From: Halanaerobium sp046541575
Lineage (GTDB): Bacteria > Bacillota > Halanaerobiia > Halanaerobiales > Halanaerobiaceae
Direction of reading: 5' to 3'
Assembly: GCA_046541575.1 (NCBI GenBank)
Contig: JBKHDA010000011.1
Location: forward strand, 1-43,622
Length of the DNA: 43,622 nucleotides
The translations under genes were made by a program, and so were the position numbers. The notes under the pieces were generated by a model. It made no database searches, had not been told where the DNA came from, and saw only the letters and a list, made by a program, of their open reading frames with translations. This document shows, one piece after another, positions 15,417 to 23,936 of this stretch. Position 1 is the first letter of the stretch. Each line of letters starts with the position of its first letter.

Positions 15417-16187
15417 TTATCCTTCCTTTCTAGCTTTTTCTATCTGTAAATTAATAGTACTGGCCAGATAAGCAGCTCCAAAACCATTATCAATATTAAC
15501 CACTCCAATTCCACTGGCACAGCTGTTGAGCATTGTTAAAAGTGCAGAAACCCCACCAAAATTAGCTCCATAGCCAATACTTGTGGGTACAGCAATTACC
15601 GGTTTATCAACCAGTCCACCAACTACACTGGCTAAAGCTCCTTCCATCCCGGCTACTACAATAATCACCTCTGCCTGATCTAATTTATCCAGATTCCCAA
15701 GCAGACGGTGAATTCCAGCTACCCCAACATCATATAACCTCTCAACTGAATTACCTAGAGCTTTGGCAGTAACTACTGCTTCCTCAGCCACCGGCATATC
15801 GGAAGTTCCACCGCTGACAACTAAAATTTTACTCTTAGTTTTTTTAAGCTTCTGTTTTTCTATAAAAACCATCCTGGGGCGTTCATGATAAACCGCCTCA
15901 GGAGCAATTTTTTTAAGCCGCTGATATACTTCTCTGCTGGCTCTGCTTGCCAAAATATTGTTCTCATGTTTCAGCATTTCCTCAACAATACCTTCTATCT
16001 CATCTAAAGATTTTCCCTCACAAAAAATAACCTCCGGAAAACCATTGCGCAGACTTCGGTGATTATCTACTTTGGCAAACCCCAGATCTTTAAAAGGGAG
16101 GTCTTTTAGAGAAGAGGCTGCAGCATCTACCTCAAGCTCACCACTTTTAACCTTTTCTAAAACAGCTTTAATATCTTCTTTATTCAT
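15417..16187 (-). CDS. larB: Nickel-pincer cofactor biosynthesis protein LarB
   Basis: 256 residues. A family-specific N-terminal part (residues 1-115) contains FAKVDNHRSLRNGFPEVIFCEGKS and ILASRASREVYQRL. A PurE-like C-terminal domain follows: ILVVSGGTSDMPVAEEAVVTAKALGN near residue 120, DVGVAGIHRLLG near 152 and VAGMEGALASVVGGLVDKPVIAVPTSIGYGANFGG near 176. LarB carboxylates and hydrolyses nicotinic acid adenine dinucleotide to pyridinium-3,5-dicarboxylate mononucleotide, the first step of the cofactor. Its ATG overlaps the end of larE by 8 bp and larC starts 1 bp after its stop, so larEBC is one operon with tight coupling. Confidence 0.95.
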   Translation of the reverse strand: MNKEDIKAVLEKVKSGELEVDAAASSLKDLPFKDLGFAKVDNHRSLRNGFPEVIFCEGKSLDEIEGIVEEMLKHENNILASRASREVYQRLKKIAPEAVYHERPRMVFIEKQKLKKTKSKILVVSGGTSDMPVAEEAVVTAKALGNSVERLYDVGVAGIHRLLGNLDKLDQAEVIIVVAGMEGALASVVGGLVDKPVIAVPTSIGYGANFGGVSALLTMLNSCASGIGVVNIDNGFGAAYLASTINLQIEKARKEG

Positions 16188-17001
16188 CTTTAGCCTCCAG
16201 AATTTCTTTATTCATACTTCCACTTTTATAAGCCGATAGATCTAAAGTAACATATTGAAAACCTAATTTCTGTAATTTATCAGACAATTTGTCCATTAAA
16301 TTAAGATCTAAAATTTTATTTCTGTCCGCTTCTGATAATTCTATCCGGGCCAGATTGTTGTGGTCCCGAACTCTAAACTGATGGAATCCATTTCTGCGCA
16401 GCAGTTCTTCTGCCAGTTCAATCTTTTCTAATCTCTCAGCTGTAATCTGATTATCATAGGAAACCCGGGTAGCCAGGCAGGAAAGACTCGGCTTATTCCA
16501 GGTTACAAGTCCTAAATCTTTAGAAAGCATTCTGATTTCTTTTTTGGTCAGATTGGCTTTAAGCAGTGGGCTTTTAACTCCCAGTTCCTGTAAAGCCTTA
16601 CGACCGGGCCTGTAGTCCCCGGTATCATCAAGATTAGACCCTTCAACTACTGTTCTAACCTCAGCATAATCTAAGATCTGATTAAAAATTATCTTTTTGC
16701 AGTAATAACAGCGCTCAGCCGTATTTTCAACGGCTTTTTCCAGTTCTTTGAGCTCAATTTCAAGCTGCTGATGCTCAAAATCTAATTCCTGCACCAATTT
16801 CTCAACTTCCTTTATTTCTCGGTCAGGGACAAAAGGAGTCTTAACTGATACCGCTTCAAATTCTGCTCCTGCTTCTTTTGCTGCAGCTGTTAAAAAAGTA
16901 CTGTCAACTCCTCCTGAAAAAGCAATTACAAATGGTTCCAGCTCTTTTAAATTATCTATTAATAAATTGTACTTATCTTTTGTGGTTATTATAGACATCA
17001 T
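16180..17001 (-). CDS. larE: ATP-dependent sulfur transferase LarE
   Basis: 273 residues with an N-type ATP pyrophosphatase loop SGGVDS (29-34) and TVVEGSNLDD near 118. LarE adenylates and thiolates the LarB product. Three conserved-looking cysteines are present: Cys98 and Cys101 (ERCYYCKK), and Cys175 in KPSLSCLATR, which corresponds to the sacrificial Cys176 of L. plantarum LarE. The extra CxxC pair points to the three-cysteine type thought to hold a [4Fe-4S] cluster that carries the sulfur, rather than the single-turnover sacrificial form. This is inferred from the residues. Two adjacent ATG codons follow AGGAGG; either may be the start. Lies 12 bp after ygiQ and overlaps larB. Confidence 0.93.
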   Translation of the reverse strand: MMSIITTKDKYNLLIDNLKELEPFVIAFSGGVDSTFLTAAAKEAGAEFEAVSVKTPFVPDREIKEVEKLVQELDFEHQQLEIELKELEKAVENTAERCYYCKKIIFNQILDYAEVRTVVEGSNLDDTGDYRPGRKALQELGVKSPLLKANLTKKEIRMLSKDLGLVTWNKPSLSCLATRVSYDNQITAERLEKIELAEELLRRNGFHQFRVRDHNNLARIELSEADRNKILDLNLMDKLSDKLQKLGFQYVTLDLSAYKSGSMNKEILEAKDE

Positions 17002-17013
17002 AATTCCTCCTGA

Positions 17014-18870
17014 TTAATGGGTAGGTGGTACAAGTGATTTTTTATCATAACCTATTAAATCTTTCCGGCCTGCCATTTTTAAAGCTTTTCGCACTATCTG
17101 CTGGTTTTCCTTTTTATGATACTGCAGCAGTGCTCTCTGCATTTTTTTTGCTTCAGCAGACTTTGCCACATAGACTTCTTTCATTGTCCGCGGATCATAA
17201 CCGCTGTAATACATAGCAGTAGCCATTGTACCTGGGGTCGGATAAAAATCCTGCACCTGATCTGGATGATGGTTAATATCCCGCAAATATTCTGCCAGCT
17301 CGACCGCATCTTCCAGCCGGCTGCCGGGATGGCTGGAAATAAAATAGGGAATTAAATACTGTTCTAATCCAATTTCTTCATTAACCTGATAAAAGGCTTT
17401 TCTAAATTTATCAAAGACCTCTATTCCAGGTTTACCCATATAGCTTAAAACATCATCTGAAACATGCTCTGGAGCAACCTTCAGCTGTCCACTAACATGA
17501 TGTTCTGCAAGCTCTTTTAAATATTTGCGGCTCTCCTCATCTTCTAAGAGATAGTCAAAACGAATTCCGGAGCGGACAAATACCTTTTTAACTTTAGGCA
17601 GTTGGCGCAGTTCTCTTAAAATCTCAAAATACTCTTCATGATCAACTTCTAATTTGCTGCAGGGGGCGGGAAACATACATTCTTTACCCTTACACATGCC
17701 GCGTGAAAGCTGATCTGTACAGGAAGGATGGCGGAAATTAGCTGTAGGTCCCCCAACATCATGGATATATCCTTTAAAATCATCCATCTCAATTATTTTT
17801 TTAGCTTCTTCGATCAATGACTCTTTGCTGCGGGCTGTCATCATCTTTCCCTGATGAAAAGAAATAGCACAGAATGAACAGGCACCAAAACAGCCGCGAG
17901 AACTGACCAGACTGAATTTAACTTCTTTAATTGCCGGTACTCCGCCATCTCTCTCATACATGGGATGATAATCTCGCTGATAAGGCAGAGTATAAATATG
18001 ATCCAGCTCTTCCTGATTTAAAGGCTCCACCGGAGGGTTCTGGACCAGATAGCGGTTTCCATGTTTTTGCACCAGCTGCTGACCTCTGATTGGATCCTGC
18101 TCTAAATATTCTATTTTATAGGCATAAGCATACTGCTTTTTATTATTTTTCACTTCCTCATAAGAAGGCAGCAGCTCATAGTCATATAATGATTCCAGTT
18201 CATCTGCTATAAAAGCTGTCCCAGGCAGATAATTAATATATTTAATCTCAAGCCCTGCCTCCAGGTTTTCTGCAATTTTTAGAATCTGTTTTTCTCCCAT
18301 CCCATATACTAAAAGATCAGCTCTGCTGTCAAAAAGTAGGGAACGGCGGACACTATCATCCCAGTAATCATAATAAGCAAAACGGCGCAGGCTGGCTTCA
18401 ATACCGCCAATAATAATTGGGATATCTCCATAGGCTTCTCTAAGACGGTTGCTGTAGACTATTGTCGCTCGATCCGGTCGCTGACCGCTTTCTCCACCAG
18501 GTGAATAATTATCATAACTGCGGCGGTTTTTGGAAACTGAATAATGATTAACCATCGAATCCATATTACCAGCAGTTACTAAAAATCCATATTTAGGCTT
18601 ACCCAGTTTTTTGAAATCTGCTGTCGATCTCCAGTCCGGCTGAGCTATTATTCCAACTTTAAAACCGGCATCCTCCAGCACCCGGGCAATAATAGCGGTT
18701 CCAAATGAAGGGTGATCAAGATAGGCATCTCCACTGACAATAATAAAATCCAGTTTCTCCCAGCCTCGTTTGCGCATATCATCTTTTGAGATTACCATAA
18801 ACTGATCCCGAGGATTTTCTAATTCTTTTTCTTTCTCATTCTTATTTAAATTTTGTTTTTTCTTTTCCAT
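17014..18870 (-). CDS. YgiQ-family radical SAM protein
   Basis: 618 residues, typical of the family (former UPF0313). The N-terminal domain has DFIIVSGDAYLDHPSFGTAIIARVLE (41-66), a B12-binding-like region, then GNMDSMVNHYSVSKNRRSYD and GGIEASLRRFAYYDYWDD. The radical SAM cluster ligands are Cys327, Cys331 and Cys334 (GCFGACSFC). The C-terminus, a family extension, has PGTMATAMYYSGYDPRT near 550. The reaction is not established for the family. It is the first gene of the transcript that continues with larE 12 bp downstream. Membership in a nickel-cofactor operon may be functional or just chance, and YgiQ is also widespread without lar genes. Confidence 0.92.
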   Translation of the reverse strand: MEKKKQNLNKNEKEKELENPRDQFMVISKDDMRKRGWEKLDFIIVSGDAYLDHPSFGTAIIARVLEDAGFKVGIIAQPDWRSTADFKKLGKPKYGFLVTAGNMDSMVNHYSVSKNRRSYDNYSPGGESGQRPDRATIVYSNRLREAYGDIPIIIGGIEASLRRFAYYDYWDDSVRRSLLFDSRADLLVYGMGEKQILKIAENLEAGLEIKYINYLPGTAFIADELESLYDYELLPSYEEVKNNKKQYAYAYKIEYLEQDPIRGQQLVQKHGNRYLVQNPPVEPLNQEELDHIYTLPYQRDYHPMYERDGGVPAIKEVKFSLVSSRGCFGACSFCAISFHQGKMMTARSKESLIEEAKKIIEMDDFKGYIHDVGGPTANFRHPSCTDQLSRGMCKGKECMFPAPCSKLEVDHEEYFEILRELRQLPKVKKVFVRSGIRFDYLLEDEESRKYLKELAEHHVSGQLKVAPEHVSDDVLSYMGKPGIEVFDKFRKAFYQVNEEIGLEQYLIPYFISSHPGSRLEDAVELAEYLRDINHHPDQVQDFYPTPGTMATAMYYSGYDPRTMKEVYVAKSAEAKKMQRALLQYHKKENQQIVRKALKMAGRKDLIGYDKKSLVPPTH

Positions 18871-19012
18871 TTAATTTATCAGTAACTCCTTTATTGTACA
18901 CTGCTTTATATGATTTTAACACTTAAAAAAATCCAAATTTTTTCAAAAAAATTTTGAGCTTAATCTAATAATAAAATTTAGAAATCGTTTTTAACTGATT
19001 AATCTACTAATT

Positions 19013-19021
19013 ATTATAGCA
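19013..19021 (-). promoter_or_regulatory. Extended -10 promoter of ygiQ-larEBC
   Basis: Minus-strand TGCTATAAT, an extended -10 box without a good -35. It is the best promoter match between the nhaC terminator and the ygiQ start. Confidence 0.55.
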
Positions 19022-19091
19022 GAAAAAGCTGTCTAAATCGAATTTACAGCCAAATGATTGTTTTCACATCTTTTTATTTAGAAAAACAAAA

Positions 19092-19138
19092 CCCCTGAAC
19101 ATTTCTGCTGAAGTAAATCAGTCAAAAATTATCAGGGG
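19092..19138 (-). terminator. Terminator after nhaC
   Basis: Arms CCCCTGA and TCAGGGG close a long loop that holds a second small stem (CTGA/TCAG), followed on the minus strand by TTTTGTTTTT. Lies about 50 bp after the nhaC stop. Confidence 0.78.
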
Positions 19139-19189
19139 CATAACTTTAATTTATTATAGTAAATTAAACTATTTAAACTACTTTTTGTT

Positions 19190-20908
19190 TTATGAAGCCA
19201 GATTAGCAAAAATGAAAATACTAAGCATATAAATCAGATAAAAAGCTGCAGCTGTTACAGTAATTTTATTGAAAATCTTAATTTTACTATTGGAAGTAAT
19301 ACCTGCTTTAATCTCATCTGCAGTCGGCATTACCTCAGGCAGTCCCTTTCTTTTTGCATCATATTTATTTAAGAGAACTGTTAAAATTATTGTCAGTAGA
19401 AAAGCAGTAGTTAATAAAATTACAACAGAATCAATACCTAATGCATATAAAACAAGAGTAAAGATTGTTACTCCAGCAGCGGTTAAAGCATAAGGAATCT
19501 GTGAACTAACATGATCAATATGATCAGAGCCGGCAAAAATTGAAGACATTACTGTTGTATCAGAAATTGGGGACACATGGTCTCCAAAAATCGCTCCTCC
19601 AAATAAAATCCCCATCAATACCGGCACAATACTGAATCCTACCAGTTCATAACCTGTGGAAACGGCAATCGGAGTTAAAATAGCCATTGTACCCCAGGAA
19701 GTTCCGGTGGTAAATGAAATAAACATTGCAGCTATAAAGATAACTATCGGCAGTGCCCGGCCGGGCAGACCAATATTCATCAGAATATTTACTACATATT
19801 CTGCAGTTCCAACCTGCTCAGTTGCATGACCAATTGTCCAGGCTAAAATAATAATAGCTGCAGCAATAACCATCGTTTTAAAACCATCAATTACTGTATC
19901 ACTGGCCTCACTCAAAGACATTGTTTTATAAGCCAGGGCTCCAACAAGAGCAAAAAAGACAAAAGCAAAAGAGCCATAAAGTAGAGCCAGGGCAATATCT
20001 GTTTCCTGAAAGGCCTCTGCAATACTTACTCCAGCCTGATAACCATCACCAAGCCACCACATTGAAAAAACACTTACTGCTAATAAAGAAATAATTGGCA
20101 AAAAGAAATTCATCAGCTTCGGATTCTTTTTACTCTGCTCACCTACATCAGTACTAATATCTGACAGTGCTTCTGCTCCATCCTTCATCAATTTTCCTTC
20201 TTTACGAGCCCGCCATTCTGCATCCAGCATCGGTCCATAATATCTCTGAGTGACTGCTACAAAACCGACCATAAAAAATGCTAAAAGACAGTAAAAATTC
20301 CAGGGAATTGATTTTAAAAACACTGCATAAGGAGTAACTCCAATCTGTTCAGCAGTTATCCCCGCAGCAGTAAATCCGGTAGCGATCATCGATACCTGAT
20401 AACCGATCCAGTTTGAAACAGGACCAAAAGTTGTAACAGGAGCCGTTGTAGAATCTAATATGTAGGAATGTGCTTCTCTTGATGTTTTATTTTTTATACT
20501 AACATCACGAGTCGCATTCCCGGTCACAATTGTACTTGTATAGGAATCAATAAAAATAAACATTCCAATCATCCAGGTTAAAATCTGCGAATCTCGCGAA
20601 GTTTTAACTGCACTGCCCATCCAATTTTCTAAAGCCAGCACACTTCCGGATTTATAAATTAAAGCAGCACCTGCTCCCATCAGCATAATAAGTATCAAAA
20701 ATTTTGCATTCCAGGGATCATTAACGGTATTCACAATCCAGCGCAGGGATAATGAAGTTGCAGAAATCGGATTCCAGCTGCTGATAATCAAAGCTGCAGA
20801 CCAGACACCGGCAAATAAAGAAATAAGTACCTCCCTGGTATACATTGCTAATAAAATAGCTAATAATGGCGGAATAATTGATAAAAACCCAACAGTTTCT
20901 CCACTAAT
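19190..20908 (-). CDS. nhaC: NhaC-family Na+/H+ antiporter, probable ATT start
   Basis: Polytopic protein with about 12 helices and NhaC motifs: ALIYKSGSVLALENWM, the long loop FIDSYTSTIVTGNATRDVS, PVSNWIGYQ, FTTGTSWGTMAILTPIAVS and FGGAIFGDHVSPISDTTVMSS. It exports Na+ in exchange for protons or other substrates, which suits a salty habitat. The first ATG (20843-20845) has no ribosome site and would lose the conserved first helix (SGETVGFLSIIPPLLAILLA). A strong AAGGAGG lies further upstream. Between it and the ATG the frame holds no ATG, GTG or TTG, only three ATT codons; the one at 20906-20908 is 8 bp from the site. The start is therefore taken as ATT, giving 572 residues. A neighbouring ATT is equally possible. 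Confidence 0.88.
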   Translation of the reverse strand: MSGETVGFLSIIPPLLAILLAMYTREVLISLFAGVWSAALIISSWNPISATSLSLRWIVNTVNDPWNAKFLILIMLMGAGAALIYKSGSVLALENWMGSAVKTSRDSQILTWMIGMFIFIDSYTSTIVTGNATRDVSIKNKTSREAHSYILDSTTAPVTTFGPVSNWIGYQVSMIATGFTAAGITAEQIGVTPYAVFLKSIPWNFYCLLAFFMVGFVAVTQRYYGPMLDAEWRARKEGKLMKDGAEALSDISTDVGEQSKKNPKLMNFFLPIISLLAVSVFSMWWLGDGYQAGVSIAEAFQETDIALALLYGSFAFVFFALVGALAYKTMSLSEASDTVIDGFKTMVIAAAIIILAWTIGHATEQVGTAEYVVNILMNIGLPGRALPIVIFIAAMFISFTTGTSWGTMAILTPIAVSTGYELVGFSIVPVLMGILFGGAIFGDHVSPISDTTVMSSIFAGSDHIDHVSSQIPYALTAAGVTIFTLVLYALGIDSVVILLTTAFLLTIILTVLLNKYDAKRKGLPEVMPTADEIKAGITSNSKIKIFNKITVTAAAFYLIYMLSIFIFANLAS

Positions 20909-21024
20909 AATAATTACCTCCTTCTTTTTTTATTACTTTAATAGACTGAATTACAGCTTGATTTTATCTAATTTTATGACATTTGTAAAGTATAAACTAT
21001 ATTTGAAAGCTTAAAACAGAAAAA

Positions 21025-21050
21025 CCCCCACTCAGAATAATGAGTGGAGG
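21025..21050 (-). terminator. Terminator of the 5'-nucleotidase gene
   Basis: Ten-bp stem CCTCCACTCA/TGAGTGGGGG with one G-U pair and a six-base loop, followed by TTTTTC on the minus strand, about 60 bp after the stop codon. Confidence 0.88.
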
Positions 21051-21108
21051 CTTTTTTATTTCCGACTTTTTTCGACTTATATCGGGTGGTACACGGCACC
21101 AGTACGTT

Positions 21109-22623
21109 TTATTCTGCTATAATTCTATCTTCAACTTCTGGAGCTACAGGAGCATTAGCTTCCATGTATTCCATTAATACTTCTTCTAAACCTCCAGCTT
21201 CACTAACTATAGGAGCATCTTCAAACATTGAATAACCATCTCCACCAGCTTTCATGAAGTCATTAGTAGCCACTGTATACATTTTATCTTCATCCAGTTC
21301 TTCTCCGCCAACCCATACTTTCTGAATTCTATTTCCAGCTTCTGCTTCACCATCAAAAGTAAATTTAATTCCAGAAACCTGGGGGAATAATCCTTCAGTT
21401 GCAGGGTATTCGGAAACACCATGCTCTAAAGCAGCTTTCAGATCAGCACCACTTAATTCTATTAACATTGTTGTATTACCAAATGGAAGTACTGTGATAA
21501 CATCACCCTGAGTTACTTCTCCTTCTTCAATTGAAGCACGGATTCCACCACCATTGGTAATTGCTGCATCTGCATCAAATTTATCTCTCATAGCATCAGT
21601 AATTAAATTACCAAGATTTGTTTCACCGGTACGGACATTTTCTCTGGCTCCATCAAGTTCTACAGCAGTTTCACCAACTACCTGAGAAGTAATTATTTCA
21701 TTGGCTCTATTTATTCTATCAACAACTTTAGAAATTATATAATCTTCTTCAACATCTGCTGTATCTTCCCTGGGAATTAAATTAGCCTTTAAATCAGTTA
21801 CATTACCACTATCAACAGTTAAATCTACATAACCAAGATATTTCGAATATTCACCAGCCATTACAATCATCGTATCATTAACCATCATGCCTTCTTCTAA
21901 AACATGATGACTGTGACCGTCAATAATTAAATCAATACCGGATACTTCTTCTGCCACCATTTCACTGGTATATTCACTGCCTTCACTAATACCTAAATGA
22001 GTCAGGCCAACAATTACATCAACCTGATCTTTTAACTCATTTACTACTTCATTAGCTGAAACTATTGGATTTTCAAAAACTAAACCTTCTACATTTTTAG
22101 GATGTGTTTTATAGGCTGTCTCAGGAGTTGCCAGTCCAAATATACCAACTTTTACCCCATCATATTCTTTAATAATATAATCTTTTGTATATGGTATTTC
22201 TTCTTCATCTTCTCTAACTAAATTAGCAGCTAAAAAAGGAAAGTTACTCATCTCATCTAATTCTTCTAATCTATCCTGACCATAATTAAAATCATGATTT
22301 CCCAGGGTCAGAGCATCAAGCTTCATTAAATCTAAAATATGGCTGATCGATTCACCCTCATTTATATTGGCAATAGTCTGACCGTGAAAGCTGTCTCCTG
22401 CATCTAAAAACATCACATTTTCCTTTTCTCTTCTGGCTTCCTTAATCAAAGTTGCCATTTTTGCATAACCCATACTGCCCGCATAGTCATCCTCTTCTAC
22501 TCTGGAATGAACATCATTAATATGATAAATCCTTAAGTCAACCTCTTCCGCCAGAATAGTAAAAGACAGGGTCACCACTAAAATCAGAGTTAACAAAGTA
22601 ATAGATAATTTTTTGAACTTCAC
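21109..22623 (-). CDS. Secreted 5'-nucleotidase / 2',3'-cyclic phosphodiesterase (UshA-like)
   Basis: 504 residues from the GTG at 22621-22623, which has GGAGGTGG 5 bp upstream; the frame extends 22 codons further without a site. An export signal (KKLSITLLTLILVVTLSFTILA) precedes the mature enzyme. The metallophosphatase domain has IYHINDVHSRVE (metal ligands D and H), FLDAGDSFHG, TLGNHDFNYG and IIDGHSHH. The C-terminal nucleotidase domain has NLGNLITDAMRDKFDADAAITNGGGIRASI and TVATNDFMKAGGDGYSMF. It hydrolyses nucleotides outside the cell to nucleosides and phosphate. No LPxTG-type sorting motif, so it is released or loosely held. The C-terminus ends in acidic, Pro/Ala-containing text. Monocistronic, with its own terminator. 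Confidence 0.93.
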   Translation of the reverse strand: MKFKKLSITLLTLILVVTLSFTILAEEVDLRIYHINDVHSRVEEDDYAGSMGYAKMATLIKEARREKENVMFLDAGDSFHGQTIANINEGESISHILDLMKLDALTLGNHDFNYGQDRLEELDEMSNFPFLAANLVREDEEEIPYTKDYIIKEYDGVKVGIFGLATPETAYKTHPKNVEGLVFENPIVSANEVVNELKDQVDVIVGLTHLGISEGSEYTSEMVAEEVSGIDLIIDGHSHHVLEEGMMVNDTMIVMAGEYSKYLGYVDLTVDSGNVTDLKANLIPREDTADVEEDYIISKVVDRINRANEIITSQVVGETAVELDGARENVRTGETNLGNLITDAMRDKFDADAAITNGGGIRASIEEGEVTQGDVITVLPFGNTTMLIELSGADLKAALEHGVSEYPATEGLFPQVSGIKFTFDGEAEAGNRIQKVWVGGEELDEDKMYTVATNDFMKAGGDGYSMFEDAPIVSEAGGLEEVLMEYMEANAPVAPEVEDRIIAE

Positions 22624-22771
22624 AAATTCCACCTCCATATTTTTTGAAAATTGTTTCCTCTCATATATATTATTTGCGATAAAACTCAACTTTCCTGCCT
22701 CTTAAAAAATATTATGCTGAATATTTAGACATTTCTCAAAATTATCCTGCTAAAAATAATTTTATTATTAT

Positions 22772-22800
22772 TTGGTGAATTTCAGATTAAAAGATATAAT
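22772..22800 (+). promoter_or_regulatory. Promoter of the P1 peptidase gene
   Basis: TTGGTG (22772-22777), 17-bp spacer, TATAAT (22795-22800), 70 bp before the ATG. Confidence 0.72.
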
Positions 22801-22870
22801 AATAAATAAGATAAATAGCAAAAATTAAGATTGTAATTAATTCAAAAATCATATTTCTAGGAGGAAAAAA

Positions 22871-23779
22871 ATGAATAATGATTTAACAGCTGTTCAGGGA
22901 ATAAAGGTTGGTAATGCTGATGACCAGGAGGCTGGGACTGGCTGTACAGTAATTTTAGCTGACGGCAGCTTTACAATTGGAGCTGAAGTACGGGGTGGAG
23001 CACCGGGAAGCAGAGAAATCGCTCTAACTGACAGCAGAGCTGCAGTTGATAAGGCTAATGCTGTATTCTTAAGTGGGGGAAGTGCCTACGGACTTGATGC
23101 AGCCGGTGGAGTTATGAGATATTTAAAAGAAAAAAATACTGGCTTTCAAACCGCTGGTGGTGTTGTACCCATAGTCCCGGCGGCAGTTATCTATGATTTA
23201 GAATACAAAAGTAATGATTATCCGGATCAGGATATGGCCTATCAGGCCTGCATTAATGCCGGCACTTTTGCTCTACCAGCTAAAAGTATTGGTGCTGCTG
23301 CCGGTGCTACCTGCGGCAAGATTATGGGAATGGGAAATGCAGATAAAACCGTACTCGGCCATGCTGCTCAAAAAACTGGAGCGCTAATCGTTTCTGCTCT
23401 GGCAGTGGTTAATGCCTTTGGAGATCTTAAAAATCCTGAAAATGGAGAAATTATAGCTGGAGCCAGAGATCAAAATGGAAATTTTATCGATACGGAAAAG
23501 CAGATTATCAATCAGGCAGAAATCAATCTCGGTTTTAGGAGAGAAAATACAACCCTGATTGTGGTGGCAACCAATGCCAGCTTAAATAAAGCAGAAGCCA
23601 ACCGTGTTTCCATGATGGCTCACAGTGGTTTAAGTCGGACAATTTATCCTGTCCACACTCTTTTAGATGGTGACAGCATTTTCACTCTGGCTTCCAACCA
23701 GATTCAGGCTGACCTTAATCAGATTGGCATTACTGCTGCGGAAGTAGTAAAAAAAGCAGTTATAAAATCTGTAATATAA
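22871..23779 (+). CDS. P1-family (S58) aminopeptidase, DmpA-like
   Basis: 302 residues, a cytoplasmic N-terminal-nucleophile hydrolase of the DmpA/BapA family. Typical text includes GIKVGNADDQEAGTGCTVIL, RGGAPGSRE near 41, FLSGGSAYGLDAAGGVMRYL near 66, GAAAGATCGK near 141 and VSALAVVNAFGD near 174. The self-cleavage site is probably before Thr227 in RENTTLIVVATNA, which frees the nucleophilic Thr of the beta chain. These enzymes release N-terminal D-, L- or beta-amino acids from peptides and amides. Strong AGGAGG site. The next gene on the same strand encodes an AbgT-type transporter with its own promoter, so the two may deal with import and hydrolysis of one class of amino acid amides; this pairing is an inference. 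Confidence 0.92.
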   Translation: MNNDLTAVQGIKVGNADDQEAGTGCTVILADGSFTIGAEVRGGAPGSREIALTDSRAAVDKANAVFLSGGSAYGLDAAGGVMRYLKEKNTGFQTAGGVVPIVPAAVIYDLEYKSNDYPDQDMAYQACINAGTFALPAKSIGAAAGATCGKIMGMGNADKTVLGHAAQKTGALIVSALAVVNAFGDLKNPENGEIIAGARDQNGNFIDTEKQIINQAEINLGFRRENTTLIVVATNASLNKAEANRVSMMAHSGLSRTIYPVHTLLDGDSIFTLASNQIQADLNQIGITAAEVVKKAVIKSVI

Positions 23780-23831
23780 AGCCTTAAAAATTAGGACTAC
23801 GTTCTTTTTTAGAAATCGTTTTTGATAAAAT

Positions 23832-23860
23832 TTGAAAAAATCCTATAAATTTAATATACT
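23832..23860 (+). promoter_or_regulatory. Promoter of the abgT-type gene
   Basis: TTGAAA (23832-23837), 17-bp spacer, TATACT (23855-23860), about 77 bp before the start. The 16-mer TTTAGAAATCGTTTTT lies immediately upstream (23808-23823). Confidence 0.65.
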
Positions 23861-23936
23861 ATAATATGTAAATTAAAAACCTGTTCACTTTGTCTTTTTA
23901 AAATATTAAATTCTTAAAAATTTAAAGGAGGAAATT

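Larger units (their letters stand above)
18871..19189. other. Intergenic region between nhaC and ygiQ
   Basis: Holds the nhaC terminator (19092-19138), an extended -10 promoter for the ygiQ-lar transcript (19013-19021) and an AT-rich leader of about 136 nt. No open frame with a ribosome site was found. The leader contains the 16-mer TTTAGAAATCGTTTTT (18977-18992), which recurs upstream of the abgT-type gene. Confidence 0.6.

Noticed and set aside
21044..21235. Plus-strand frame at the end of the 5'-nucleotidase gene
   Set aside because: It starts inside the terminator hairpin and reads the antisense of the conserved enzyme C-terminus.
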